Assembly (NCBI GenBank): GCA_016716505.1
Contig: JADJWF010000002.1
Location: forward strand, 744,001 to 808,000
Length of the DNA: 64,000 nucleotides
Source: Verrucomicrobiota bacterium
Lineage (GTDB): Bacteria > Verrucomicrobiota > Verrucomicrobiia > Limisphaerales > J093
Reading direction: 5' to 3'
Shown: one piece after another, positions 26,668 to 36,179 of the stretch
Layout of the letters: the number at the start of each line of letters is the position of its first letter
Position numbering within the stretch: the stretch's first letter is position 1
The notes under the pieces: generated by a model
What the model saw: only the letters and a program-made list of their open reading frames with translations
The model's database searches: none
Told to the model about the DNA's origin: nothing
Position numbers and translations under genes: made by a program

Positions 26668-28020
26668 TCAGATTCGCGCGAGCCGGCCGGAACTGTCGCC
26701 GAACCGTTCGATGCCCTGGCCCGCTCCCGCGCGGTCCAGCAGCGAAAGGAACAGATTCGCCATCGGGGTGTTGCGCGGGTAGCGCAGATGCCGGCCGGTC
26801 TCGATCGTGCCGCCACCGCGTCCCGCGAGGATCACAGGCAGGTTGTCGTGGTTGTGGCGGTCGCCGTCGCTGATCGCGCCCCCGTACACGATCATGCAGT
26901 TGTCGAGCAGCGTGCCTTCCCCCTCCTTGATCGCCTTGAGCCGGCCGAGGAAATACGCGAACTGCTCCATGTGGAAGCGATTGATTCGCGCAATCTTCGC
27001 TTTCTTCGCCTCATCGTTCCCGTGGTGTGAGAGATCGTGATGGCCTTCCGAGACCCCAATCCACGGGTAGGGCCGATTGCTGCCGTCGTGCGCGAGGATG
27101 AAACTTGAAATGCGCGTGGTGTCGGTCTGGAAGGCAAGCGCCTGAAGGTCGAACAAGAGTCGCAGGTGCCGCTCGTACGTTTCCGGAATGCCGGTGGGCT
27201 TCGAGACATCCGGCAGGGCGGCCTGGAACTTTTCTGACTGCTCGATGCGGAGCTCGAGTTCGCGAACCGCGGTGAGGTACTCATCCAGTTTACGCTGGTC
27301 CGTGTACCCGAGGTTGGCGCGCAGCCTCTGGGCGTCCTCCTGCACAAAATCGAGGATGCTCTTACGCTGATGCTGGCGGCGGGCTCGAGCCTCGGCGGAC
27401 TCGGCCGGCCGGTCGCCCGCGAAGAGCCGCTCGAACACCAGCCGCGGGTCCACCTCGGGTGGCATGGGTGTGTTGGGCGTCTTCCAGGAAATGTTGAAGG
27501 AGTAAGCGCAACTGTAGCCGGAGTCACAGTTGCCGGACCGCTGCCCCTTGTCGCAACCCAGCTCCAAGGACGGCAGGCGGGTGTGGTGGCCGATCCGGGT
27601 GGCCGCCACCTGGTCAATGCTGACGCCGACGTGGATGTCCGCCCCCGCGGTCTTGCGGGCCTGAGCCGCCGTCAGAAAGGTCGCCGAGGCCCGCGCGTGA
27701 TCGCCCGCGCCGTCACCATTTGGTCGCGCCTTGTCATGGGCCAGCCCGCTGAGCACCAGGATGTCCTCCTGATACGGGGCCAAGGGTTCGAGGATCGGCG
27801 GCAGGTCGAAGGCGGCGCCCTCGCCTTGCGGCGTCCAGTTGGCCATGTCCGCGCCGTTCGGGATGTAGAGGAACGCCAGCCGCCGTGGGTGCTTGAACGC
27901 GGCTTTTGGGTTCTCGGCCGCCAGCGCGCGGAGGGGTGCCATCGCGTCCAAGACCGGTAACGCCATCGCTGTGCCCAATCCTCGCAGGAACGTCCGCCGC
28001 GGTAGTCGCCAGTTTTTCAT
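26668..28020 (-). CDS. TAT-exported DUF1552 protein
   Basis: From ATG 28020 the product is 450 aa with a twin-arginine signal (RRTFLRGLG, residues 8-16, then a hydrophobic core). The body carries DUF1552 hallmarks: RRLAFLYIPNGADMANWTP, ILVLSGLAHDKARPNGDGAGDHARASATFLTAA, NISWKTPNTPMPPEVDPRLVFERLF, and the closing GRGGGTIETGRHLRYPRNTPMANLFLSLLDRAG. DUF1552 genes usually sit beside DUF1592/1588 cytochrome genes in PVC bacteria; none is seen here, so this copy is orphaned. Function unknown, periplasmic. Confidence 0.88.
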   Translation of the reverse strand: MKNWRLPRRTFLRGLGTAMALPVLDAMAPLRALAAENPKAAFKHPRRLAFLYIPNGADMANWTPQGEGAAFDLPPILEPLAPYQEDILVLSGLAHDKARPNGDGAGDHARASATFLTAAQARKTAGADIHVGVSIDQVAATRIGHHTRLPSLELGCDKGQRSGNCDSGYSCAYSFNISWKTPNTPMPPEVDPRLVFERLFAGDRPAESAEARARRQHQRKSILDFVQEDAQRLRANLGYTDQRKLDEYLTAVRELELRIEQSEKFQAALPDVSKPTGIPETYERHLRLLFDLQALAFQTDTTRISSFILAHDGSNRPYPWIGVSEGHHDLSHHGNDEAKKAKIARINRFHMEQFAYFLGRLKAIKEGEGTLLDNCMIVYGGAISDGDRHNHDNLPVILAGRGGGTIETGRHLRYPRNTPMANLFLSLLDRAGAGQGIERFGDSSGRLARI

Positions 28021-28318
28021 GCTGATGCCGTTAGTTAAACTATCGCGGAAGGTAGGTGTGCTTCTCGCGGTTCTCAAGAACGACCGGAAGAATCTTCGCG
28101 GAAGTAGCTGTGGGGCGACAGCAGCGGCCGTCAGACGGTTTACTGTATTGGTCGGCCACGCGAATCAGCCTGAACACACACGAGCCCCCGGCTGGAATTC
28201 GTCTTCCCAGGGCCCGCCCCCGCGCCTCCGAAGCTGAATCCACCCCTCCGACACCAGCGACCCGATGTCAGTCCGCGACAGTCTCAGGGCCAACTCAGGT
28301 TTTTGGGTTCGAAAAGGA

Positions 28319-28669
28319 CTAAAGGGTGTGGCCTTCCGTCGGACCAAGGCTGCAGGTCGGGGGCGTTCCAACCGGTCCGTAGGTGTAAGTGCCACCGCGC
28401 GGGCACTGGGGGGCGGCCTTGTTCTTCAAGTACTCGTTCACGCCTGCCTCATCCACGGGCTCGCCGTCCGCTTTTTTGAACTCGGTGGCCCACATCACCT
28501 TGGCGCCTTCGATGTTCTGGAGATTGACGATGCAAGCCTTCTGACCGCCGGTCTTGAGCGCCTTGTTGACGTTCGGAATGGCAATGGCCGCCAGCAGACC
28601 GATGATCGCGACCACGATCATGATCTCGATGAGCGTAAAACCCGAAGTCGGAGCCGTGCGGATTTTCAT
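28319..28669 (-). CDS. Type II secretion pseudopilin, GspG-like
   Basis: A 116-aa protein with prepilin leader MKIRTAPTSG and cleavage/methylation motif G|FTLIE (Phe11-Glu15), followed by the classic hydrophobic helix (MIVVAIIGLLAAIAIP) and KALK. The C-terminal part is short and cysteine-containing (PQCP...PPTC), perhaps one disulfide. No prepilin peptidase or secretion ATPase is in the window. Around it, 28021-28318 shows no gene. Confidence 0.85.
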   Translation of the reverse strand: MKIRTAPTSGFTLIEIMIVVAIIGLLAAIAIPNVNKALKTGGQKACIVNLQNIEGAKVMWATEFKKADGEPVDEAGVNEYLKNKAAPQCPRGGTYTYGPVGTPPTCSLGPTEGHTL

Positions 28670-28828
28670 AGATTGCTTTCTGTTCGCTGGTTGGTGCCGC
28701 TAGCCGAGTGGTGATAGCCCTCTGCCATCTGCAAGTCAACGCCCCGCGCCCGCGATGCTCGGCTGCGATTGACCGCACGCGACACCCCGGAAAGAGAAAC
28801 TCCGGGCGAAGCCCAAAGTTCCGCACGC

Positions 28829-29755
28829 TCAGGGGGCATTGCCCGCCGCGCCGAGGACCAGACCCGCCGCGCCAATCAGGCCGGCGTCGTTGCCCAGGCT
28901 CGCCCGGACAATCTGGCCAACCCCCGTCGTGAACTGCGTGGCCGCCGCGAGGCGCTTCCGCGCGGCTTCCGCGTAAAGATCAAAGTCTTGCTCCATGACA
29001 CCGCCGCCGAAGATGAGTCGGCGTGGCAAAAACGTGTGGAAGAGAGTCCATGCTGCGGTGGCGGTTGCTTCCAGTGCCCGCGCCGCGATTTCCCGTGCGG
29101 CCGGCTGGCCCACCCGCGCGGCAGCGAAGACCGCCTTCGCATCGGCAAAACCGGCCGCCCGGCCGGCCTCGCCCACCGCGGTGCCCGACGCGAGGGACTC
29201 AAGACAGCCCCGAATGCCGCAGTAGCAGGTCGGACCGTCAGCAGCCACGGCGAGGTGGCCCAATTCCGGATGTTCACCAGCCGCGCCGCGGTAAATCTGA
29301 CCACCGATGATCACCGCGCCGCCCACCCCGGTGCCAAAGGTCAACATTACCACCGGGTCGTGCCCCCGGCCCGCCCCGGCGAAACACTCGCCGAACGCGG
29401 CGGCGTCCGCGTCGTTCTCCAACCGCACGCGAACGCCGAATCGCTCCCCGAGGGGGGAAACGATGTCGCAGCGGTTCCAGCCGCCAAGGGTGAAGGGATT
29501 GTTGATCAGCCCCCGCGCGGGGTCCACCGGGCCCGTGCATCCGATGCCGATGCCCGTCAGTTCGCCGCCCGGGTCAGTTTGGTCGAGCACCCGCGCGATC
29601 GCATCCCCCAGACGCCGCACGGTGCGGTCGAAGCCCTGCTCCGCCTCGGTCGGCAGGGCGGCGCGCGCGTGGATGTGGCCAGCGGCATCCACCGCGCCGA
29701 CGGCGATCTTGGTGCCGCCGATGTCCACCCCGACCGCCAGACGGCTGGTTTTCAT
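28829..29755 (-). CDS. ROK family sugar kinase (glucokinase-like)
   Basis: A 308-aa kinase that phosphorylates glucose, N-acetylglucosamine or a related sugar. The ATP motif DIGGTK is at residues 11-16 and the catalytic loop ENDAD has Asp115. The zinc site of ROK proteins is complete: His167 plus CYCGIRGC (Cys177, Cys179, Cys184). Its start overlaps the stop of the NagB-like gene by 4 bases, so both are probably co-translated; context favours amino-sugar use. Confidence 0.9.
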   Translation of the reverse strand: MKTSRLAVGVDIGGTKIAVGAVDAAGHIHARAALPTEAEQGFDRTVRRLGDAIARVLDQTDPGGELTGIGIGCTGPVDPARGLINNPFTLGGWNRCDIVSPLGERFGVRVRLENDADAAAFGECFAGAGRGHDPVVMLTFGTGVGGAVIIGGQIYRGAAGEHPELGHLAVAADGPTCYCGIRGCLESLASGTAVGEAGRAAGFADAKAVFAAARVGQPAAREIAARALEATATAAWTLFHTFLPRRLIFGGGVMEQDFDLYAEAARKRLAAATQFTTGVGQIVRASLGNDAGLIGAAGLVLGAAGNAP

Positions 29756-30573
29756 CGGAATGCCGGCGCGCGACTCATGGCCGCTTCATCCGCAAATAGC
29801 GCGACCGCCGGGTGGAGCCACAGGAAAGAGGCTGGGCAATCGGTGAACACTTCCCCCCAGCCCAGACGTTCGATTTGCGGGGCCTTGGACTCGCCGCTCG
29901 CGAGCAAGACCACCTGGCGGGAATGCAGCAGGTCCGCCATCCCGAGGGTCAAGCCGTACTCCGGTTGGCGACGGGCGTGAGCCAGCATACCGTGGCCTGC
30001 GGATTCCTCGGTGAGTTGCGCCACGTGCGGCTCGGGACGCAGGGAAAGAGCTGGCTCGTTCAAACCCAGATGCCCGTTGATGCCGATGCCCAGCAGGCAC
30101 AAGTCAATCGGACCGTGTTTGGCCAGCCACGCTGCCACGCGATCGCACTCTTCCGAGGGGTTTTTCGGGTGGCTATGCCACCCAAAGTAACGATCTGGTC
30201 CAATTCCCACGGGCTGGAGAAAACGCTGCCGAAGGTAGGTTTCGCATGAGGCAGGGTCGTCCATTTCCAAACCGCCCCATTCGTCGAGCTTGATCACGCG
30301 CAGGCGGGCAAACAGGTGCGGATCCTGGCAATGGGCTTCGACGAGCAACTCGAACACCCGTACCGGAGAAGCTCCCGACGGCAGGCACAAAAGCGAATCC
30401 GGTTTGGCGCGTATCGCTGCAAGCAGAAAGGCGGCCGCCGCCCGGCTCATTTCTTCGAAGTCGGGCGCTATGGTGATGCGCCAGGAAGCCCGCTTGAATT
30501 CGCGGCGGACGTCGGGCGATGCGGGTACTTCCAGCAAGGGCTGCATGGCTGGCGGGCGATCGTGGACAACCAT
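29752..30573 (-). CDS. NagB-like glucosamine-6-phosphate deaminase/6-phosphogluconolactonase family protein
   Basis: A 273-aa protein of the NagB/RpiA fold. Phosphate-loop SGASPV, active-site motif LDEWGGL (Asp-Glu pair as in NagB LDEY), the LLGIGINGHLGLNEPA stretch with the NagB-type GIGxxGH, and a late catalytic acid region are present. This is closer to glucosamine-6-phosphate deaminase than to 6-phosphogluconolactonase, though relaxed specificity is possible. An ATG at 30546 (MQPLLEV) is an alternative start. It lies between a TIM-barrel isomerase and a ROK kinase in one operon. Confidence 0.82.
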   Translation of the reverse strand: MVVHDRPPAMQPLLEVPASPDVRREFKRASWRITIAPDFEEMSRAAAAFLLAAIRAKPDSLLCLPSGASPVRVFELLVEAHCQDPHLFARLRVIKLDEWGGLEMDDPASCETYLRQRFLQPVGIGPDRYFGWHSHPKNPSEECDRVAAWLAKHGPIDLCLLGIGINGHLGLNEPALSLRPEPHVAQLTEESAGHGMLAHARRQPEYGLTLGMADLLHSRQVVLLASGESKAPQIERLGWGEVFTDCPASFLWLHPAVALFADEAAMSRAPAFR

Positions 30574-30599
30574 CGTCGAATCTGGCTGGGTAACCGCTT

Positions 30600-31472
30600 T
30601 CAGCTAAAAACGCCCCGCAGGAATGCGAGGTTCTGCCGGTAACTGGGCAGCATTTCTCCACCATCCGGAATTGCGCCCTCGATCTGGATCCAGCCGGCAT
30701 AGCCAATTTCGTCCATGGCCGCGCGCACCTCCTTGAAGTTGACCCGGCCCTGGCCAAGGAGCGCGCCGTTTTCCTTGGCGTGGAACTCGCAGATCACACC
30801 TTTTTTGCCCAGCCAGCGGATTTCCCGGTAGATGTCGTACCCCATCTTCTCCGAGTTCGCGACGTCGTAATAAACCTGCACCGCCTTGGAGCCGACGCGG
30901 TCCACGATGTCCATGTGTTCCTCCGCGCTCAACCAGGACTCGATACCCAGAATGACGCCCTTCTTTTCGGCCCTGGGCGCCACCTCCTTGAGCCGGCGAA
31001 CCACCTCGTCAGTGCCCCCCTTGTCGCCCTTGAGGTCGCCTTTGCCGAAGAACGCGAGCAAAACCACCCTGCAGCCCAACGCCGCCGTTACGTCCACGCA
31101 ATCGCTCACCCATTCGATCGTTCGCGGGTCGGACTTGTACGGGATGTTGTTCAGTTCGCCGATCGCCAGTGACGCGATGCCAACGCCGGTCTGCTGTGCG
31201 GCTTCGCGGTAGGCCTGCTGCACCGCCGGCTGGCGCAGATGCATGTTGTCTTTCTCAGTGCCCAAGCTCACTTGAACACCGTCGAGACCAATCTCCTTCG
31301 CCACGCCGAACGCTTCGGGCGTTGCCATCCGTCCGATGGACCAATCGCAGGCGCCGATTTTGAAGCGCCGCGACTCCGGCGCAGCGAGCAGCGGGGCCAG
31401 GGAGGAGCACACGGCCAGCGCCGCCAGTCCCCGGCTGGAACGCGCAAGCATCTGACGTCGGGAAATTTTCAT
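30600..31472 (-). CDS. Exported sugar phosphate isomerase/epimerase-like TIM-barrel protein
   Basis: ATG 31472 gives 290 aa with a TAT-like leader (MKISRRQMLARSSRG then hydrophobic to LLAAPES). The body is the AP_endonuc_2/xylose-isomerase-like barrel: FKIGACDWSIGRMATPEAF, GLDGVQVSLG, GCRVVLLAFFG, GVILGIESW, VQVYYDVANSE and EFHAKEN, with metal ligands of Glu, Asp and His type. A much longer open frame upstream is not protein-like and is not used. It starts the set with NagB-like and ROK genes; substrate inferred to be a sugar or keto-sugar. Confidence 0.85.
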   Translation of the reverse strand: MKISRRQMLARSSRGLAALAVCSSLAPLLAAPESRRFKIGACDWSIGRMATPEAFGVAKEIGLDGVQVSLGTEKDNMHLRQPAVQQAYREAAQQTGVGIASLAIGELNNIPYKSDPRTIEWVSDCVDVTAALGCRVVLLAFFGKGDLKGDKGGTDEVVRRLKEVAPRAEKKGVILGIESWLSAEEHMDIVDRVGSKAVQVYYDVANSEKMGYDIYREIRWLGKKGVICEFHAKENGALLGQGRVNFKEVRAAMDEIGYAGWIQIEGAIPDGGEMLPSYRQNLAFLRGVFS

Positions 31473-31709
31473 GGTCGGGTCAGGGTTGGAGACCGATTTG
31501 TTCCGGGCGTTGTAAGCGTCGGCTGCCGGCTGGAAAAGCACATTCTGGTTCTTCCCGCCTCGCTCTTTGGACAGCAACCGGCCAGGCTTCGTTCGCATTT
31601 GCCGCGCGGAGAAGTGGCGACCCGGGGCGGATTTGACACCCCTTGGCGATGCCGCTACTTGTGGCGGCGGTAGTTGAACCAGATTCTGCAACCGAAAACC
31701 AATACAGCT

Positions 31710-32189
31710 ATGCCCATCCCTGTCGGAACCAAAGCTCCGGATTTCATCCTGAAAACCAAGAACGCCTCCGGCGTTTCGGAGATCAAGTTGAGCGCCAACT
31801 TCGGCCAGAAGAACACGGTGCTCCTGTTTTTCCCCCTCGCCTTTACGAGCGTTTGCACCAAGGAACTGTGCGACATCTCGCAGGGTCTGAATGCCTTTTC
31901 CAGTCTGAATGCGGACGTGATCGCCATCAGCGTGGACAGTCCGTTCGCCCAGGAGGCGTGGGCTCAGAAGGAGGGCATTACGGTCAAACTCGCCAGCGAC
32001 CTGAACAAAAAGACCGCCGCCGACTACGGCGTGCTCTTGCCGGACCTTCTGGGATTCGGAGCTACCTCCGCACGGGCCGCGTTTGTGGTGGATAAGAACG
32101 GCATCGTTCAATACAGTGAGCAAACGCCCACTCCGAAAGATCTGCCCAATTTCGAGGCCATCAAGGCCACGCTCGCCAAGCTGGCCTGA
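31710..32189 (+). CDS. Peroxiredoxin (AhpC/TSA, BCP/AhpE-like)
   Basis: The ATG 31710 (MPIPVGTKAPDF) yields 159 aa; an in-frame upstream ATG-less extension is less likely. The peroxidatic motif is PLAFTSVC with Pro42, Thr46 and Cys49, and a second Cys54 follows in CTKELC; FFPLAF and DKNGIVQYS are the redoxin signatures. It would reduce peroxides in the cytoplasm. It is a single-gene unit, divergent from the preceding minus-strand operon. The gap 32190-32434 shows no gene. Confidence 0.9.
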   Translation: MPIPVGTKAPDFILKTKNASGVSEIKLSANFGQKNTVLLFFPLAFTSVCTKELCDISQGLNAFSSLNADVIAISVDSPFAQEAWAQKEGITVKLASDLNKKTAADYGVLLPDLLGFGATSARAAFVVDKNGIVQYSEQTPTPKDLPNFEAIKATLAKLA

Positions 32190-32434
32190 CCAGGTCAAGC
32201 GACGACAATCGCGTGGCGGTGACCGGCGGTGTCCGCCACGCCTTCCGAACGCTGCTCCATTGCGAGACCGTCCATGGGCTGGTTGGCTCGGACCGGGGTG
32301 GGGTCCGACACTCCAACTGATGTGATGCGCCGGCAGTCCGTCCCGGTTTCGAACCTCGATTCCCCAACGATGGTTGCGTGGTCGGGAACTGGACAGTAGT
32401 CTAACGTCTCTGTCCCGTCGGGCAGCGCCACTTC

Positions 32435-33850
32435 ATGGAAAAACTCTTCAGCTACTTCTTGGTCGCCTTGGGCGTCATCCTCATGTTCGGGGCGTCCATC
32501 TTCGTGCATGAGCTCGGGCATTACTGGATGGCGCGCCGCCGGGGCATGAAGGTGGAGGCCTTTGCGATCGGCCTCGGGCCGAAGATCTTCGGCCGGGTGC
32601 GCGATGGGGTGGAATGGTCGGTGCGGTGGATTCCTGCCGGGGGTTTTGTCCGGCTGCCGCAAATGATTACCTCCGAGGCACTGGAGGGAGGCAGTGGCGA
32701 CGGCAAGGCGTTGCCGCCCGCTCCGCCGGCCTCCAAGATCCTCGTGGCGGTGGCGGGCCCCCTGATGAATCTGGTTTTTGCCTTTCTGGTCGCCACCGTC
32801 ATCTACTTCGTCGGCTTGCCGGTTCTGGTCAATCCCAGCGTCATTGGCAAGGTGGACCCGGAATCCCCGGAGGGAAAAATGGGAATCCGGGAGGGCGACC
32901 GGATCGTCGAGTTCGAGGGGCGGCCGGTGAAGACCTGGCAGCAGATTAACGAACGGGTGGTTCTCGCCCGCACGAATGTTTTCACGGCCGTCATTGAGCG
33001 TGACGGAGAACGCAAGACCTATCAACTCAGCGCCAAGACGAATCCCAACATCGGCCTGAAGTGGTTGAACCTGGATCCCTTCGACCACCCCATCGTCGGA
33101 GCGGTGGAAACGGGCAGACCCGCGGACCTTGCCGGTCTCAAACCGGGAGACCGCTTCCTGTATTTCGACGACGTGCCGGTCATCAGCCAGGAGCACCTCC
33201 GCGACCTGGTGGCGCGCAGCGAGGGGAAAGAGAGCGTGGTGGTGGTGGATCGCAACGGACAGCAGATCTCCGCCCGGGTCACGCCCATCTACGACCCGGA
33301 GGTCAAGCGCGGGCGCATTGGAATCGTCTTCGCGGGCGGCGTGTACGAGGTCATGCGACCGGGACCGACTCCCTGGATGCAATTCTACACGGTGGTGGAT
33401 CGCACCGTCAGCACCATCGCGGCCGTCATTCACTCCCGCGAGACGGGGGTGAAGGCGCGCGATTTCAGCGGACCGCTCGGCATCCTCGCCAGCATGGCGG
33501 TCGAGGCCAAGACCGACTACCGGCGGGCGCTCAACTTCCTGGTGCTGCTGAATGTCAGTCTGGCAATCCTGAACTTGCTGCCCATCCCCGTCCTCGATGG
33601 GGGCCACATTCTCATGGCGATTTTGGAGCAGCTCCGGGGCAAACCCCTCAGTCTGCGCTTTGTGGAATACACGACGACCGCCTTTGCGCTGCTGCTCATC
33701 TCCTTCATGCTCTACGTCACCTTCTTCGACATGCGGCGCTTGCCCCTGTTCTGGGCGCTGTTCCAGCGGGGGTCGCAGGTGGAAACCGTGATCCAGCCAG
33801 GGGCCGCCGTGACCAATATGCCGCCGTCGGCTCCCGCTCCGGCGCCATGA
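32435..33850 (+). CDS. rseP: Site-2 metalloprotease RseP-like (M50)
   Basis: A 471-aa inner-membrane protease. The zinc motif HELGH (residues 25-29) lies in the first helix, and the second ligand LDG (387-389) in PVLDGGH. Two PDZ domains lie between the helices (roughly 110-185 and 195-280), with the second loop PADLAGLKPGDRFLYFDDVPV. It cuts membrane-embedded anti-sigma factors or leftover signal peptides. Its stop overlaps the start of ispG by 4 bases. Confidence 0.93.
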   Translation: MEKLFSYFLVALGVILMFGASIFVHELGHYWMARRRGMKVEAFAIGLGPKIFGRVRDGVEWSVRWIPAGGFVRLPQMITSEALEGGSGDGKALPPAPPASKILVAVAGPLMNLVFAFLVATVIYFVGLPVLVNPSVIGKVDPESPEGKMGIREGDRIVEFEGRPVKTWQQINERVVLARTNVFTAVIERDGERKTYQLSAKTNPNIGLKWLNLDPFDHPIVGAVETGRPADLAGLKPGDRFLYFDDVPVISQEHLRDLVARSEGKESVVVVDRNGQQISARVTPIYDPEVKRGRIGIVFAGGVYEVMRPGPTPWMQFYTVVDRTVSTIAAVIHSRETGVKARDFSGPLGILASMAVEAKTDYRRALNFLVLLNVSLAILNLLPIPVLDGGHILMAILEQLRGKPLSLRFVEYTTTAFALLLISFMLYVTFFDMRRLPLFWALFQRGSQVETVIQPGAAVTNMPPSAPAPAP

Positions 33851-35646
33851 AACTGACCCGTTTCAATCCGTCGCTCTACAGTTTTCAACGGCGTCTGACG
33901 CGGGAGGTCGTGGTGGGCGACCCGGCGCGGGGTGGCGTGATTATCGGCGGTGACCACCCGGTGGTGAAGCAGTCCATGATCACCTGCGACACCATGGACA
34001 CGGACGCCTGCGTGCGCGAGACGTTGGCGCTGGTGGACGCCGGTTGCCAGATCGTCCGCATCACGGCACCGACCGTCCGGGATGCGGCCAACCTCGAGCA
34101 GATCGTCGCTGAACTGCGACGCCGCGATTGCTGGGTGCCGATCGTGGCGGACATCCACTTCAAGCCGGAGGCGGCAATGGAAGCCGCGAAATGGGTGGAG
34201 AAGGTCCGCGTGAACCCCGGCAACTACGCCGACAAGAAGCGCTTCGCTGTCCGGGAATACACCGACGACGATTACTTCGAGGAACTCGCCCGCACCGAAG
34301 CGGCCTTCACGCCGCTGGTACTCCTCTGCAAGCAACTGGGGCGGGCCATGCGGATCGGGACCAACCACGGCTCCTTGAGCGACCGGATCATGAACCGGTA
34401 CGGCGATACGCCCATGGGCATGGTGGAGAGCGCGCTGGAGTTCGCCCGCATCTGCCGGAAGCACGACTTCCACAACTTCGTGTTTTCGATGAAGTCCTCG
34501 AACCCGAAGGTGATGATCGAGTGCTACCGGTTGCTGGTGGCCAAACTCGAAGCGCTCGGGCGGGACTGGAACTACCCGATTCACCTTGGCGTGACCGAGG
34601 CCGGCGAGGGCGAGGATGGCCGGATCAAATCCGCCATCGGGATCGGCTCCCTGCTCTGCGATGGCCTCGGCGACACCATTCGCGTCTCGTTGACGGAGGA
34701 TTCGCCGCGCGAAATCCCGGTTTGCACCGACCTGCTCGCGCAAGTCCCCGAGTTGACCACCACCGCCGCGCAGCCCGGACTTGAGGCGCTGCCGGCACCG
34801 TTCGAGCCGTTCACCTACACTCGCCGGCAAACTCCCGAAGTCGAGCTTGCGCCCGGCATCAGGTGCGGTAGCGAGCAAACCGTCAGGGTGGTGGTCACGC
34901 GGGCCACGTGGGAGGCGGTCGCTCCCCGGATCAGCCCCCAGGCGGATGTCCGGCCCGAAGCCGTGTACGAGGACCTGAACCTCCTCGAAGTGGACCCGCG
35001 CGAGGCGTTCGCCGTGAATTGCGACTCCCAGCTCATCACGGTCAAAGATGGCGTCAATCTGCCGGCCATCGCCGCCTTCCGCGCGCTGGCGGCCCGGTTG
35101 CGGCATCTGGGCCGCGCCAATCCGATCCTGCTCAAAGACGGCCTCGCGTTCCCGGCCGAGCCGCTGCCGCCGGCCCTGGCCCTGCTCCGATCCTCCGTCG
35201 TGATCGGCTCGCTCCTGGCCGATGGGATCGGCGATGCAATCTTGATCCGCAACGAACCCGGCCCCGGCCAATCGCTGCGGCTCGCCTACAACATCCTGCA
35301 AGCCGCCGGCTGCCGCTCCTTCAAGACGGACTACGTGGCCTGCCCGAGCTGCGGCCGCACGCTTTTCAATCTCCAGACCGTCACGGCGCGCATCAAGGCC
35401 CGCACCGAGCACCTCAAGGGCGTGAAGATTGCCATCATGGGGTGCATCGTGAACGGCCCTGGCGAGATGGCGGATGCGGATTTCGGCTACGTGGGCGGCG
35501 CGCCGGGCAAGATCAATCTCTACATCGGCAAGAAGCCGGTGAAGTTCAACATCCCGGAAGCCGAGGCGGTGGACCGCCTCGTGGACCTCATCAAGGAACA
35601 CGGCAAGTGGGTGGACCCGGAGCCGGCCCCGGCGCCACCCCGGTGA
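33847..35646 (+). CDS. ispG: 4-hydroxy-3-methylbut-2-enyl-diphosphate synthase IspG, large form
   Basis: ATG 33847, overlapping the RseP stop, gives 599 aa; a long in-frame extension into rseP is not real. This enzyme reduces MEcPP to HMBPP in the MEP isoprenoid pathway, using a 4Fe-4S cluster. The N-terminal TIM barrel has VVKQSMITCDTMD, IVADIHFKPEAAM and RVNPGNY. Cluster cysteines Cys499 and Cys502 in CPSCGRT plus Cys533 and Glu540 in GCIVNGPGE are intact. Between barrel and cluster domain is a ~200-residue insertion as in plants and Chlamydia; the short E. coli-type protein has ~370 aa. This supports PVC ancestry. Confidence 0.93.
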   Translation: MKLTRFNPSLYSFQRRLTREVVVGDPARGGVIIGGDHPVVKQSMITCDTMDTDACVRETLALVDAGCQIVRITAPTVRDAANLEQIVAELRRRDCWVPIVADIHFKPEAAMEAAKWVEKVRVNPGNYADKKRFAVREYTDDDYFEELARTEAAFTPLVLLCKQLGRAMRIGTNHGSLSDRIMNRYGDTPMGMVESALEFARICRKHDFHNFVFSMKSSNPKVMIECYRLLVAKLEALGRDWNYPIHLGVTEAGEGEDGRIKSAIGIGSLLCDGLGDTIRVSLTEDSPREIPVCTDLLAQVPELTTTAAQPGLEALPAPFEPFTYTRRQTPEVELAPGIRCGSEQTVRVVVTRATWEAVAPRISPQADVRPEAVYEDLNLLEVDPREAFAVNCDSQLITVKDGVNLPAIAAFRALAARLRHLGRANPILLKDGLAFPAEPLPPALALLRSSVVIGSLLADGIGDAILIRNEPGPGQSLRLAYNILQAAGCRSFKTDYVACPSCGRTLFNLQTVTARIKARTEHLKGVKIAIMGCIVNGPGEMADADFGYVGGAPGKINLYIGKKPVKFNIPEAEAVDRLVDLIKEHGKWVDPEPAPAPPR

Positions 35647-35654
35647 ACAATCCC

Positions 35655-36065
35655 ATGGTCACGAAACTCCTCCATACCCGCTACCGGCTGAACGACCTCG
35701 AGCGCAGCGTTCAGTTCTACAAGGATGTCCTCGGCCTGATCGAGGTTCGCCGGCACAAATCCCCGCGCGGCTCGGAGCTGGTCTTCCTCAAAGCGCCCCA
35801 GAGCGAGGAGTTGATCGAACTCTGTTACTTCCCGGCCAGTGGTCCGGTCCAGGTGCAACCCGATCTCACTCACCTCGCCTTCGAGGTGGAGAGCCTCGAG
35901 GCGTTTGGCCGGCATCTTGAGAAGTTCGGGCTGAAGTACTCGGACGGCCCCGTCTTCAAGGACGACGGCAGCGGATTCGCGTTCATTGACGCGCCCGAGG
36001 GCTACGAGATCGAGCTCATGCAGCGGCCCACCCAGTTCTTCCTGGCGATGGACAAGCAGGCGTGA
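35655..36065 (+). CDS. Glyoxalase I-like VOC protein
   Basis: A 136-aa metalloenzyme fold with two beta-alpha-beta units: TRYRLNDLERSVQFYKDVLGL and HLAFEVESLEAFGRHLEKFGL...FIDAPEGYEIELMQ. Conserved His/Glu positions of glyoxalase I are seen in LLHTRYR, ELIELCY, HLAF and IELMQ. It starts at ATG 35655; an in-frame GTG at 35643 overlaps the ispG stop. Likely methylglyoxal detoxification, but other VOC reactions are possible. Confidence 0.82.
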   Translation: MVTKLLHTRYRLNDLERSVQFYKDVLGLIEVRRHKSPRGSELVFLKAPQSEELIELCYFPASGPVQVQPDLTHLAFEVESLEAFGRHLEKFGLKYSDGPVFKDDGSGFAFIDAPEGYEIELMQRPTQFFLAMDKQA

Positions 36066-36179
36066 TTCGTCAGCGGTAACGAAACCGCCGACTTCTCCCG
36101 CGCAGGGCCCGGGTCCTGGCGACGCCGGCCGGCAAGTTTGTTGTCGCCCCCAAATTCCCCCGGAGGCAATCCTACCTGC

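Noticed and set aside
33712..35601. 629-aa antisense open frame across ispG
   Set aside because: It mirrors a real high-GC gene and its translation is arginine/histidine-rich with no domain; the plus-strand frame holds all IspG motifs.
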